A stretch of 42,175 nt of DNA from CAWULT01 sp963923455 (GTDB taxonomy: Bacteria; Acidobacteriota; Vicinamibacteria; Vicinamibacterales; UBA2999): the NCBI GenBank assembly GCA_963923455.1, contig CAWULT010000031.1:1-42175 (forward strand), in the 5' to 3' direction. Position numbers and translations under genes: made by a program. Shown piece by piece: positions 17,770 through 25,397 of this stretch. The notes under the pieces are model-generated. The model ran no database searches. It saw only the letters and a list, made by a program, of their open reading frames with translations, and was not told where the DNA came from. How positions within the stretch are numbered: position 1 is the stretch's first letter; each line of letters opens with the position of its first letter.

Positions 17770-18399
17770 TTACGGCGCCAGGCGCACGCGGCGCCACGCC
17801 TCGCCGTCGCGCGTGAAGCACAGACGATCGTGCAGACGGTTCGGCCGCCCCTGCCAGAACTCGAAGCGGTCCGGCACGATCCGGTAGCCACCCCACCAGA
17901 GCGGCCTGGGCACCTGTTCGCCGAACGCGTGCCGGGCAGCCGCCAGCCGGGCCTCGAGCTCGCTGCGGTCCCCGATCACGCGGCTCTGCTGCGACGCATA
18001 CACCCCCCACCGGCTCTCGAGTGGCCGGGTCGAGAAATAGGCGTCCGACTCCGCGTCGCTGACGCGTTCGACGCGGCCTTCGACCCGCACCTGCCGCTCC
18101 AGGGAGGGCCAGTAGAACAGCAGGCTGGCCAGGCCCGTCTCGTCGATCTCGAGCGCCTTGCGGCTCTCGTAGTTGGTGAAGAAGACGAAGCCGCGCTCGT
18201 CGACGCCCTTGAGCAGGACCATCCGGGCCGACGGACGGCCGTCGCGCGTCGCCGTCGCGATCGTCATCGCCGTCGGATCCTTCTCGAGCCCGCTCACCTG
18301 CTCGAACCACCGGGAGAACTGGCGGAACGGGTCCGGGTCGGCGTCCGCCTCGTTCAGCGGCTCTCCCTGATAGTCCCGGCGGAGGTCTGCGAGGCTCAC
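17770..18399 (-). CDS. pdxH: Pyridoxamine/pyridoxine 5'-phosphate oxidase
   Basis: A 209-aa FMN enzyme that oxidises pyridoxine or pyridoxamine 5'-phosphate to pyridoxal 5'-phosphate. Seen: LADLRRDYQGEPLNEADADP at the start; PTAMTIATATRDGRPSARMV and LLKGVDERGFVFFTNYESRK (FMN site); the dimer motif LFYWPSLERQVRVEGRVERV; and the ending SRWGVYASQQS, PRPLWWGGYRIVPDRFEFWQ and RLHDRLCFTRD. Length is normal for PdxH. The start is GTG at 18399, overlapping the clpA stop as GTGA at 18396-18399, which settles the start. Several enzymes in this window use PLP (thrC, speA, the aminotransferase), but there is no direct functional tie to the ClpA or AddAB neighbours. Confidence 0.95.
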   Translation of the reverse strand: MSLADLRRDYQGEPLNEADADPDPFRQFSRWFEQVSGLEKDPTAMTIATATRDGRPSARMVLLKGVDERGFVFFTNYESRKALEIDETGLASLLFYWPSLERQVRVEGRVERVSDAESDAYFSTRPLESRWGVYASQQSRVIGDRSELEARLAAARHAFGEQVPRPLWWGGYRIVPDRFEFWQGRPNRLHDRLCFTRDGEAWRRVRLAP

Positions 18400-20651
18400 G
18401 CCCGGGACTCCGGAAGCGCGAGACGAATCTCGCCGTCCTGCACGGTCACCCGGACGTCGCCACCCGCCGACAGCGACCCGAACAGCAGGGCCTCGGACAA
18501 GGGCTTCTTCACCACCCGCTCGATCAGCCTCGCCATGGGGCGCGCCCCGAATGCGCGATCGAACCCCTTCTCGGCCAGCCAGGTACGGGCGGCGGCATCC
18601 ACCGTCACCGTCACGCCCTTCGGCGCGACGAGCGCGCGCAGCTCGTCGAGCTGCCGGTCGACCACGCGCTCGATCTCGGCGGCCCCGAGCGGCCGGAAGG
18701 TCACGACCGCGTCGAGTCGGTTGCGGAACTCCGGCGTGAACGTCCGCTCGAGCGCGCCCCGCGTCGACCCACCCTGCCCGGCCTCGGCGAATCCCAGCCG
18801 GCGGTCCGAAACGTCGCGCGCGCCGGCGTTCGTCGTCATGATCAGGATCACGTGGCGGAAGTCGGCCTTGCGGCCGTGCGAGTCGGTCAGCGTCGCGTGG
18901 TCCATCACCTGCAGGAGGATCGCGAACATGTCGGGGTGGGCCTTCTCGATCTCGTCGAGCAGCAGCACCGCGTGCGGCGCCTTGCGTACGGCATCGATCA
19001 GCAGCCCACCCTCCTCGTAGCCGACATATCCCGGCGGCGCCCCGATCAGCCGCGAGACGGCGTGCTTCTCCATGTACTCCGACATGTCGTAGCGAAGGAA
19101 GTCGACACCCAGAATGCGGGCCAGCTGCCGTGCCAGTTCCGTCTTGCCGACGCCGGTCGGCCCGGCGAACAGGAAGCTGCCGATGGTCTTGTCCGGCGCA
19201 CGCAGCCCGGAGCGAGACAGCTTGATGGCCGACGTCACCTCGTCGATGGCGGCGTCCTGGCCGAAGATCACCGTCTTCAGCTCGACGTCGAGCGTGGCCA
19301 GGGCGCGGCGGTCGTCGCTCGAGACGGCCTGGACCGGCACGCGCGCGATCCTCGCCACGATCCGCTCGACGTCCGCGGTTCCCACCGGCTGGCTCCGCTC
19401 CGCTTCGGGCCGCAGCTTCTGCGCGGCGCCGGCCTCGTCGAGGACGTCGATGGCCTTGTCTGGCAGGTGCAGGTCCTTCAAGTGCTTCGCCGACAGCGCC
19501 ACCGCGGCCGCCAGGGCCTCGTCGCTGAAGCGCACGCCGTGGTGCGACTCGTAGTGCGGCCGGAGCCCCTTGAGAATCTCCAGCGCCTCGGCCTCCGACG
19601 GCTCGAGCACCTCGATCTTCTGGAAGCGGCGCGCGAGCGCCCGGTCCTTGTCGAACGACTGCTTGGCGTCGTTGAAGGTGGTCGACCCGATGCACCGGAG
19701 GGCGCCGCTGGCGAGCGCGGGCTTCAACAGGTTCCCCGCGTCCATCGCACCGCCCGACGCCGAGCCGGCGCCGACGATCGTGTGGATCTCGTCGATGAAC
19801 AGGATCGCGTGCCGCTCCTTCAGCAGCCGGTCGAGCACCTGCTTCACGCGCTCCTCGAAATCGCCGCGATACCGCGTCCCCGCCACGAGCGCGCCGAGAT
19901 CGAGCGCGTAGACCACGGCGTCCTTCAGGACTTCGGGCACGTCCCCCTCGTGGATCCGCAGCGCGAGGCCCTCGGCGAGCGCCGTCTTGCCGACGCCGGG
20001 CTCGCCGATGAGCAGCGGGTTGTTCTTCCGCCGCCGGGCGAGCACCTGGATCATCCGCTCGATCTCGAGCGCGCGCCCGATCAGGGGATCGATCTGCCCC
20101 TCGGCCGCCTTGGCGTTCAGATTGGTCGCGAAGGCCTGCAGCGGGTCGACGGGCGCCGGCTGGCCGCCCTCGCCCTCCGCCGGAACCGGCGCCGCCTCGT
20201 CGAGATTCGCCGTGCCGTGCGAGACGACCCGCAGCAGCGTGAGCCGCTGCACGCCCTGCGCGCGCAGGAAGAAGGCCGCGTGGCTCTCCTCCTCCTGCAG
20301 CAGGAACACCAGCAGGTCGCCGCTGTCGACGTGCGTCGCGCTCGACACCGTCGCGTGCGCGAACGCCTGCTGGATCACCCGGTCGAGCCCGAGCGTGGGC
20401 TCGGGCTCGACCCGGCCCGAGCCGGGCACCGGCGCGAACGCCTTTCCCAGCACCTCCTCGAGCTGCGTCCGCAGCACGTCGAGGTTGGCGCCGCAGGCGA
20501 CGAGGACGCTGCGGGCGCGCGATTCGTCGAGCAGCGCGAGCAGCAGGTGTTCGAGCCCGACCGCATCGTGCCGGCGGTCGGTCGCGAGGCGAAAGGCGCG
20601 CTGGACGCTCTCGAGCGTCTCCGGCGTGAACGGAATCGGCGTCTGGCTCAT
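18396..20651 (-). CDS. clpA: ATP-dependent Clp protease ATP-binding subunit ClpA
   Basis: A 751-aa AAA+ unfoldase of the ClpA type. Clp N repeats lie at residues 1-140 (HDAVGLEHLLLALLDESRA). The first AAA module has GEPGVGKTALAEGLA at about 214-222 and LFIDEIHTIVGAG. The second has GPTGVGKTELARQLA at about 495-502, with YMEKHAVSRLIGAPPGYVGY and VLLLDEIEKAHPD. It lacks the long coiled middle domain of ClpB/ClpC, and with clpS directly upstream this fits ClpA. It feeds substrates to ClpP, which is not in this window. It is coupled to clpS by ATGA at 20648-20651 and to pdxH by GTGA. Confidence 0.96.
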   Translation of the reverse strand: MSQTPIPFTPETLESVQRAFRLATDRRHDAVGLEHLLLALLDESRARSVLVACGANLDVLRTQLEEVLGKAFAPVPGSGRVEPEPTLGLDRVIQQAFAHATVSSATHVDSGDLLVFLLQEEESHAAFFLRAQGVQRLTLLRVVSHGTANLDEAAPVPAEGEGGQPAPVDPLQAFATNLNAKAAEGQIDPLIGRALEIERMIQVLARRRKNNPLLIGEPGVGKTALAEGLALRIHEGDVPEVLKDAVVYALDLGALVAGTRYRGDFEERVKQVLDRLLKERHAILFIDEIHTIVGAGSASGGAMDAGNLLKPALASGALRCIGSTTFNDAKQSFDKDRALARRFQKIEVLEPSEAEALEILKGLRPHYESHHGVRFSDEALAAAVALSAKHLKDLHLPDKAIDVLDEAGAAQKLRPEAERSQPVGTADVERIVARIARVPVQAVSSDDRRALATLDVELKTVIFGQDAAIDEVTSAIKLSRSGLRAPDKTIGSFLFAGPTGVGKTELARQLARILGVDFLRYDMSEYMEKHAVSRLIGAPPGYVGYEEGGLLIDAVRKAPHAVLLLDEIEKAHPDMFAILLQVMDHATLTDSHGRKADFRHVILIMTTNAGARDVSDRRLGFAEAGQGGSTRGALERTFTPEFRNRLDAVVTFRPLGAAEIERVVDRQLDELRALVAPKGVTVTVDAAARTWLAEKGFDRAFGARPMARLIERVVKKPLSEALLFGSLSAGGDVRVTVQDGEIRLALPESRA

Positions 20652-20995
20652 GTCCGGCCGCCCTCCCCGGCCTGCGACGGATCGGGCTCCATCGTGGCGA
20701 GCAGCGGATACTCGTGCTCTTCGGCCGCCCGTCGGGTCGCCTGCAGCCTGGTGGCGGCGACGTCGTGCGTGTAGACGCCCGCGACGCCCAGGCCGGACTG
20801 GTGCACGTGCATCATGATCGCGACGGCCTCCGCTCGCGGCTTGCGGAAGATGGTCTGCAGGACCCAGACCACGAACTCCTGCGTGGTGTAGTCGTCGTTG
20901 TGCAGCAGGACGCGCCACAGCCGCGGGCGTGCCAGCTGGGGGTCGCGGCGCGTCTCGGTCAGCGTCGACTCACGGGCATCCGGGCGTGTGCTCAT
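20648..20995 (-). CDS. clpS: ClpS, N-degron adaptor of ClpAP
   Basis: A 115-aa adaptor that binds proteins with destabilising N-terminal residues and passes them to ClpA. Core motifs: RVLLHNDDYTT with N33 and D34 (alpha-amino group binding), VVWVLQTIFRK, HVHQSG with H65, GVAGVYTHDVAATR, and EYPLLATMEP. An N-terminal tail of about 25 residues is present, as needed for delivery. Oddity: the gatekeeper position that is Met40 in E. coli ClpS (YTPMEFV) is glutamine here, Q39 in YTTQEFV. In E. coli that methionine helps exclude beta-branched N-terminal residues, so specificity may differ. It lies 20 bp downstream of aat. Confidence 0.96.
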   Translation of the reverse strand: MSTRPDARESTLTETRRDPQLARPRLWRVLLHNDDYTTQEFVVWVLQTIFRKPRAEAVAIMMHVHQSGLGVAGVYTHDVAATRLQATRRAAEEHEYPLLATMEPDPSQAGEGGRT

Positions 20996-21015
20996 GCGCC
21001 TGCCGTCAATTGTAC

Positions 21016-21729
21016 TCAGCCGGCCTCGAGGCTGGCCGCGACGTCGACATCGAGACGCCAGGGCGACGGCGGCGACGGCTGCTGCACCAGGTCGGCCACC
21101 TCGGCGAGGAATCGCGCCCGCGGAACGTCACGCGCGCCGAGGGACGCCAGGTGCGGCGTGGACATCTGGCAGTCGATGAGCCGGAAGCCCCAGGCGCGCA
21201 ACTGGCACGCCAGCGACACCAGGGCCACCTTCGACGCGTCGCTGCGCCTGGCGAACATCGACTCGCCGAAGAACATCCGCCCGATCGAGACGCCGTACAA
21301 CCCGCCGGCCAGCTCGCCCTGCTGCCACGCCTCGACCGAATGCGCGTGTCCATCTGCGGCGAGCCGCGTGTAGGCGTCGAGCATCTCGCCGGTGATCCAG
21401 GTGCCGTCCTGTCCGGGACGGGGCTCGGCGCAGGCACGCATGACGTCCTCGAACGCCCGGTCGAACGTGACCGTGAAGCGGCCGGACCGGATCACCTTCC
21501 GCAGCGACCGCGAGACGTGGACGGCCCGCACGTCGAGCACCATGCGCGGGTCAGGGCTCCACCAGAGGACCGGCTCGTCCTCGTTGAACCACGGAAAGAT
21601 GCCCCGCCTGTAGGCGTCGAGCAATCGAGCCTCGGACAGGTCCGCGCCGGCCGCGAGCAACCCGTTCGGCTCGCGCACGGCGGCCTCGACCGGCGGGAAC
21701 GGATCGCCGGGACCGAGCCATGGGATCAT
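21016..21729 (-). CDS. aat: Leucyl/phenylalanyl-tRNA--protein transferase
   Basis: A 237-aa enzyme that adds Leu or Phe from aminoacyl-tRNA to proteins with N-terminal Arg or Lys, creating primary N-degrons. Seen: FPPVEAAVREPNGLLAAGAD, LLDAYRRGIFPWFNEDEPVL, WWSPDPRMVL, the GGLYGVSIGRMFFGESMF acceptor motif, SKVALVSLACQLRAWGF and IDCQMSTPHLASLGA. Length is typical. The start at 21729 (MIPWLGPGDPFPP) is the family start. It heads the run aat-clpS-clpA, so degron maker, adaptor and unfoldase are encoded together. Only 27 bp separate its start from that of the divergent GluQ-RS gene, so the promoters must overlap or lie inside the coding regions. Confidence 0.96.
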   Translation of the reverse strand: MIPWLGPGDPFPPVEAAVREPNGLLAAGADLSEARLLDAYRRGIFPWFNEDEPVLWWSPDPRMVLDVRAVHVSRSLRKVIRSGRFTVTFDRAFEDVMRACAEPRPGQDGTWITGEMLDAYTRLAADGHAHSVEAWQQGELAGGLYGVSIGRMFFGESMFARRSDASKVALVSLACQLRAWGFRLIDCQMSTPHLASLGARDVPRARFLAEVADLVQQPSPPSPWRLDVDVAASLEAG

Positions 21730-21756
21730 CACACGAGGCCCCTCGCAGCCAGAGAC

Positions 21757-22701
21757 ATGGATCGCGTGTTCGAGACGCCGCCCACCGCTCACGCCGCCAG
21801 CCGACCGGCGCTGGTGACGCGCTTCGCGCCGTCACCGACAGGGTACCTGCACCTCGGACACGTCGTAAACGCCGTCTACGTCTGGGGCGCCGGCCGTGCG
21901 CTCGGCGCCCGGATCCTGCTGCGCCTCGAGGATCACGACCGGGTCCGGTGCCGGCCGGACTACGAGCGCGCGCTGCTCGAGGATCTCGACTGGCTGGGTT
22001 TCGAGCCCGACGCGGGCCGGGCACCCGTGGTGCGACAGAGCGACCGCGGCCCCATCTACGACGCCGCCCTGGCCCGCCTGAGGCGCGCGGCGCACGTCTA
22101 TGCCTGTGACTGCTCGCGCCGCACCGTCGGCGGCACCCGGTACACCGGACACTGCCGGCAGCGAGGGCTTCCCGAGGCCGGCGCCAGCCTGCGGGTCACC
22201 TTCGACGCCGGTGAGGAGCGAGCCGACGATCTCGGGCTCGGCGCTCTCGTGCAGGACCCGTCGGCGCAGTGCGGAGACCTGCTCGTCCGGGACCGGGACG
22301 GTCAATGGACGTATCAGTTCGCGGTCACCGTCGACGACATCGATCAGGGCGTCGATCTCGTGATTCGGGGCCTCGACCTGCTCGACTCGACCGGGCGGCA
22401 ACTCCGGCTTGGGCGGCTGCTGGGACGCGAGCGGCCCCCCGTGTACTTGCACCACCCCTTGGTGCACGGCCCCGACGGAGAGAAGTTGAGCAAGGCACGC
22501 GGCGATACGGGTATCCGGGAGCTGCGAGCGGCGGGCTGGCGCCCCGATGAGGTGATCGGCCTGGCCGCGACCGCCGTCGGGCTGATCGGACGGCCCGAGC
22601 CGCTCCCGGCGGCGTCGGTCCCCGGCCTGTTCGACGCATGGGCGGCCGGCCTGTCCACCCGGCTGCGGACATTTTGGGATAGAATCGAACCGCCTTTGTA
22701 G
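21757..22701 (+). CDS. gluQ: Glutamyl-Q tRNA(Asp) synthetase
   Basis: A 314-aa truncated glutamyl-tRNA synthetase paralogue that attaches glutamate to queuosine in the tRNA(Asp) anticodon. Class I motifs: HIGH as YLHLGH at residues 30-35 within RFAPSPTG, and KMSKS as KLSKA at about 243. The zinc site has CDCSRR followed by a tyrosine and GHC at about 115-133, which is typical of GluQ-RS. The anticodon-binding domain of true GluRS is missing, and the length fits GluQ-RS. ATG 21757 is used; later in-frame GTG codons are possible starts but lose no motif. The RRM gene follows 20 bp later, so the two are probably cotranscribed. Confidence 0.93.
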   Translation: MDRVFETPPTAHAASRPALVTRFAPSPTGYLHLGHVVNAVYVWGAGRALGARILLRLEDHDRVRCRPDYERALLEDLDWLGFEPDAGRAPVVRQSDRGPIYDAALARLRRAAHVYACDCSRRTVGGTRYTGHCRQRGLPEAGASLRVTFDAGEERADDLGLGALVQDPSAQCGDLLVRDRDGQWTYQFAVTVDDIDQGVDLVIRGLDLLDSTGRQLRLGRLLGRERPPVYLHHPLVHGPDGEKLSKARGDTGIRELRAAGWRPDEVIGLAATAVGLIGRPEPLPAASVPGLFDAWAAGLSTRLRTFWDRIEPPL

Positions 22702-22721
22702 GGCACGTTCAAGAGGGAGCC

Positions 22722-23369
22722 TTGGCAGTCCGTCTGTTCATCGGGAATCTTCCATACAGCGCGAGTGAAGCCGACCTGCGCGCTCACTTCGCTGCGGTGG
22801 CGGAGCCGTCCCACATCGTGATGCCGGTCGACCGCGAAACCGGACGTCCACGGGGGTTCGCCTTCGTCGAGTTCGCCGAGCGCACCGCGGCCGAAGAAGT
22901 GATCCGCAAGTTCGATCAGCAGCCGTTCCAGGGCCGCAACCTTGCCGTGAGCGAAGCTCGCGCCCGCGAGGATCGTCCGCCCCGCCCGGCCGGCGGCTTC
23001 AGCCCGCGCCCGCCCGGTGGCGGCTTCGGCGGTCCCCGGCCCGGGGGGCCTGGCGGTGGCTTCGGCGGCCCGCGCCCTGGCGGCGGCTTCGGCGGTCCAC
23101 GGTTCGGCGGCGGGCCTGGTGGCGCTCCCCCGAGCCCCGGTGGACGCGACCGCAGCGCGAACTTCGGTCCGCCCGCCCCGCCCAAGCGCCTGCGCGGCTC
23201 CAAGAAGAACACGCAGCAGGAGAACCGGCCCCGCGGTCCGATCAAGGAGCGCAGCGGCGGACGGGTCTACGCCGTGGACGATCTGACGGATGACGAGTCG
23301 GTCGACATCGAAATCGACGATATCGCGACGAGCGCCAAGGACGAGCAGGACGACGGGAAGGACGAGTAG
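22722..23369 (+). CDS. RRM-type RNA-binding protein with Gly-rich linker and acidic tail
   Basis: A 215-aa protein. Residues 1-80 form one RNA recognition motif: RNP2 LFIGNL and RNP1 RGFAFVEF, with the rest of the fold intact (SASEADLRAHFAAVAEPSHI, AAEEVIRKFDQQPFQGRNL). Residues 90-150 are rich in Gly, Pro and Arg, with repeats of GGFGGPR. A basic patch follows (PPKRLRGSKKNTQQ), and then a very acidic tail (DDLTDDESVDIEIDD to the end). The start is TTG at 22722, just after a GAGGGAG purine run. No ATG or GTG gives an intact first strand. This layout resembles cyanobacterial and other bacterial cold-inducible RRM proteins, but with an added acidic tail. Its role is probably RNA chaperoning, which is inferred. 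Confidence 0.9.
   Translation: MAVRLFIGNLPYSASEADLRAHFAAVAEPSHIVMPVDRETGRPRGFAFVEFAERTAAEEVIRKFDQQPFQGRNLAVSEARAREDRPPRPAGGFSPRPPGGGFGGPRPGGPGGGFGGPRPGGGFGGPRFGGGPGGAPPSPGGRDRSANFGPPAPPKRLRGSKKNTQQENRPRGPIKERSGGRVYAVDDLTDDESVDIEIDDIATSAKDEQDDGKDE
23016..23123 (+). repeat. In-frame Gly-rich repeats in the RRM gene
   Basis: Three near-copies of a unit encoding GGFGGPR followed by P or F and glycines, with DNA core GGCTTCGGCGG. They encode the disordered linker of the RRM protein. The number of copies may vary between strains. Confidence 0.75.
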
Positions 23370-23393
23370 GCGCCGCATCACCGCGCGACCCTG

Positions 23394-23421
23394 ACGCCAG
23401 GCCCCCCGGGCCTGGCGTTTT
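23394..23421. terminator. Intrinsic terminator, probably bidirectional
   Basis: A perfect 11-bp stem (23394-23404 with 23408-23418, arm ACGCCAGGCCC) with a 3-nt loop, followed by TTTT ending at 23421. It lies between the convergent RRM gene and the secreted-protein gene at 23450, and it is the best terminator in the window. Confidence 0.85.
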
Positions 23422-23449
23422 CACGTACGGCGCACCCGGCGCCCCGCAT

Positions 23450-24217
23450 TCAGTCGGACACGCGCCGGTAGTCGAACCACTCGATCGCATGGGCGATGGT
23501 GAGGCGCCGGACGAGCATCGCCCGCCCCTGGCCCGTCAGCCTCAACGAGGTGGGCATCCAGGTGTCGGCATCGACCCGCTCGCGAGTCACGAGGGCGGTC
23601 GCCCCCTTCTGCAGCTTCGCGATGATGCCGAACCCGATCGTCAGGTCGTCGATGGCCGTCGCCTCCACGCGCACCACCTCCTGCGCCGCCTCGTCGACCC
23701 AGATGCGCCCGGCGAACTGGCGGGCGAGGCTGCCCTGCCGCGTCTCGGCGCGGGCGTTCGGCTTGGGCGTGAATCGCACGACGATCGCGGGACGCCCCTG
23801 GAGCGTCACGCGGCTCTCGATCGTGAAGTCGAGCACGGACGCGGCATCCTCGACGGCCGACCGGCGGCCCTGCGCCGGTCGGCGTTCGCGCACCGCCTGA
23901 CGCTCCTCGGGCTCCGACACCGGTTGACCGTCCCGCTCCACGAGCCGCCGCGAGATCGACCGGCCATCGGGGCTCGGCACGACCGCATAGGTGACCACGC
24001 CGCCGGTACCGAGGCGACCGAACGGATTGGTGTGGAGTTCGGTGCGCCGCTCCGTGTAGGCGTAGCGCGAGGCCTCGCGCTGCGACCGCGCGAGGTTGTC
24101 CCTGGTCGTCGCGTAGAACGCCTGCGGCTCGGGCAGCGGCCGGTCCTGTGCCGTGAAGGCTGCGGACATCGGCAGCCATGCGACCGCGAACACGACCAGC
24201 CCCCGGATCGACGGCAC
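23450..24217 (-). CDS. Exported protein of unknown function
   Basis: A 255-aa protein with a signal peptide at residues 1-25 (hydrophobic LVVFAVAWL, then SAAFTA). The mature part begins PLPEPQAFYATTRDNLARSQ and continues with YAYTERRTELHTNPFGRLGT. Its second half has GRIWVDEAAQEVVRVEATAI and repeated beta strands, like LolA- or outer-membrane-lipoprotein-sorting-like folds. I do not recognise the family with certainty. The start is GTG at 24217, supported by GGGGAGGGG seven nt upstream. It lies 20 bp after the aminotransferase gene, in the same transcription unit. It ends before a bidirectional terminator. Confidence 0.83.
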   Translation of the reverse strand: MPSIRGLVVFAVAWLPMSAAFTAQDRPLPEPQAFYATTRDNLARSQREASRYAYTERRTELHTNPFGRLGTGGVVTYAVVPSPDGRSISRRLVERDGQPVSEPEERQAVRERRPAQGRRSAVEDAASVLDFTIESRVTLQGRPAIVVRFTPKPNARAETRQGSLARQFAGRIWVDEAAQEVVRVEATAIDDLTIGFGIIAKLQKGATALVTRERVDADTWMPTSLRLTGQGRAMLVRRLTIAHAIEWFDYRRVSD

Positions 24218-24224
24218 GAGTGGG

Positions 24225-24233
24225 CCCCTCCCC
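24225..24233 (-). promoter_or_regulatory. Strong ribosome binding site fixing the GTG start at 24217
   Basis: GGGGAGGGG on the minus strand with a 7-nt spacer to GTG 24217, placed in the 20-bp gap behind the aminotransferase stop codon. Confidence 0.7.
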
Positions 24234-24237
24234 GGCG

Positions 24238-25395
24238 TCAGACGCGGCACAGCCGCTCGGCGGCCTGCTCGAGCGTCGCGTCGCGCTTGGCGAAACAGAA
24301 CCGGAGCACCGGGCCGGGGTCCTCGCCGGGCTGCAGAAACGGCGCGATCGGAATCGACGCCACGCCATGCTCGCGGGTCAGGCGCGCCGCGAACGCCACG
24401 CCGGGCTCGTCGGTGATCGCCGAATAGTCGAGCATCTGGAAGAACGTGCCGCGGCACGGCAGCAGTTGGAACCGCGACCCGGCTACGAGCGCGCGAAACC
24501 GGTCGCGGCGCCCCTGGTAGAACGCCGTGACCTCGTCGCACAGCGGATCCCGTGCGACGGCGTCGGCATAGGCCATCTGTACCGCGCCGTTGACCGAGAA
24601 GGTCATCCACTGCCGCACGCCCAGGATCTCGGTGATGAGCGGCGCCGGCGCGGCGCAGTAGCCGACTTTCCACCCGGTGGTGTGGTACGTCTTGCCGAAG
24701 GAACTGATCACGACGGCCCGCTCGGCGATGTCCGCGTGCCGCGCGAGGCTCTCGTGCACGGCGCCGTCGAAGCGGATGTGCTCGTACACCTCGTCCGACA
24801 CCACGACCGCGTCGGTGCCCTCGAGCACGCGGCCCAGTTCGCGGACGTCGTCCGGCGTCCAGATCATCCCGGTCGGGTTGTGCGGGGTGTTGACCACGAT
24901 CACCCGAGTCTTCGGGCCGACGACGGCGCGCACCTCGTCCCAGTCGATCCGGTAGTCCGGGTACCGAAGCGTCACGTAGCGCGGCACGCCCCCGCTCAGC
25001 TGGATGGCCGGCAGGTACGAGTCGTAGGCCGGCTGGAACAGCACCACCTCGTCCCCCGGATGCACCAGCGCGGTCAGCGTCGCGAACAGCGCTTCGGTCG
25101 CCCCGGTCGTGATGGCGATTCCGGTGACCGGATCGTAGCGGCGGCCGTAGAGCCGCTCGATCTTGCCGGCAAGCGCCTCGCGCAGCGCGACGACGCCGGG
25201 CATCGGCGCGTACTGGTTGTGCCCCTCCCGCATGTACCGGGCCACCGCTTCGATGAGCGCCGGCGACGTCTCGAAGTCGGGAAAGCCCTGGGAGAGGTTG
25301 ATTGCCCCGTGCGCCTGCGCCAGCCGCGTCATGACCGCGAAGATGCTGACGCCGCCGGCCGGCAGTTTGGACCGGAAGGATGGGAGGTTGGCCAT
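24238..25395 (-). CDS. PLP-dependent aminotransferase, methionine aminotransferase (YbdL) type
   Basis: A 385-aa fold type I aminotransferase. It begins SKLPAGGVSIFAVMTRLAQA and continues INLSQGFPDFETSP, GHNQYAPMPGVVALREALA and TTGATEALFATLTALVHPGD. The cofactor-binding part has NTPHNPTG, SDEVYEHI and the Schiff-base lysine at about K235 in SSFGKTYHTTGWKVGYC. These motifs follow E. coli YbdL, a methionine/2-oxo-acid aminotransferase, closely from end to end. Kynurenine aminotransferase is the main alternative. ATG 25395 has GGAG 5-6 nt upstream. A GTG at 25401 would give a GTGA overlap with the previous gene and only two more residues. Confidence 0.9.
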   Translation of the reverse strand: MANLPSFRSKLPAGGVSIFAVMTRLAQAHGAINLSQGFPDFETSPALIEAVARYMREGHNQYAPMPGVVALREALAGKIERLYGRRYDPVTGIAITTGATEALFATLTALVHPGDEVVLFQPAYDSYLPAIQLSGGVPRYVTLRYPDYRIDWDEVRAVVGPKTRVIVVNTPHNPTGMIWTPDDVRELGRVLEGTDAVVVSDEVYEHIRFDGAVHESLARHADIAERAVVISSFGKTYHTTGWKVGYCAAPAPLITEILGVRQWMTFSVNGAVQMAYADAVARDPLCDEVTAFYQGRRDRFRALVAGSRFQLLPCRGTFFQMLDYSAITDEPGVAFAARLTREHGVASIPIAPFLQPGEDPGPVLRFCFAKRDATLEQAAERLCRV

Positions 25396-25397
25396 CG

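Noticed and set aside
14694..17816. Long plus-strand open frame opposite addB
   Set aside because: Same reason; the opposite strand has the nuclease and Fe-S motifs.
21800..21850. Inverted repeat GTGACGCGC / GCGCCGTCAC near the start of gluQ
   Set aside because: It lies within the conserved VTRFAPSPT codons and has a bulge; codon choice explains it.
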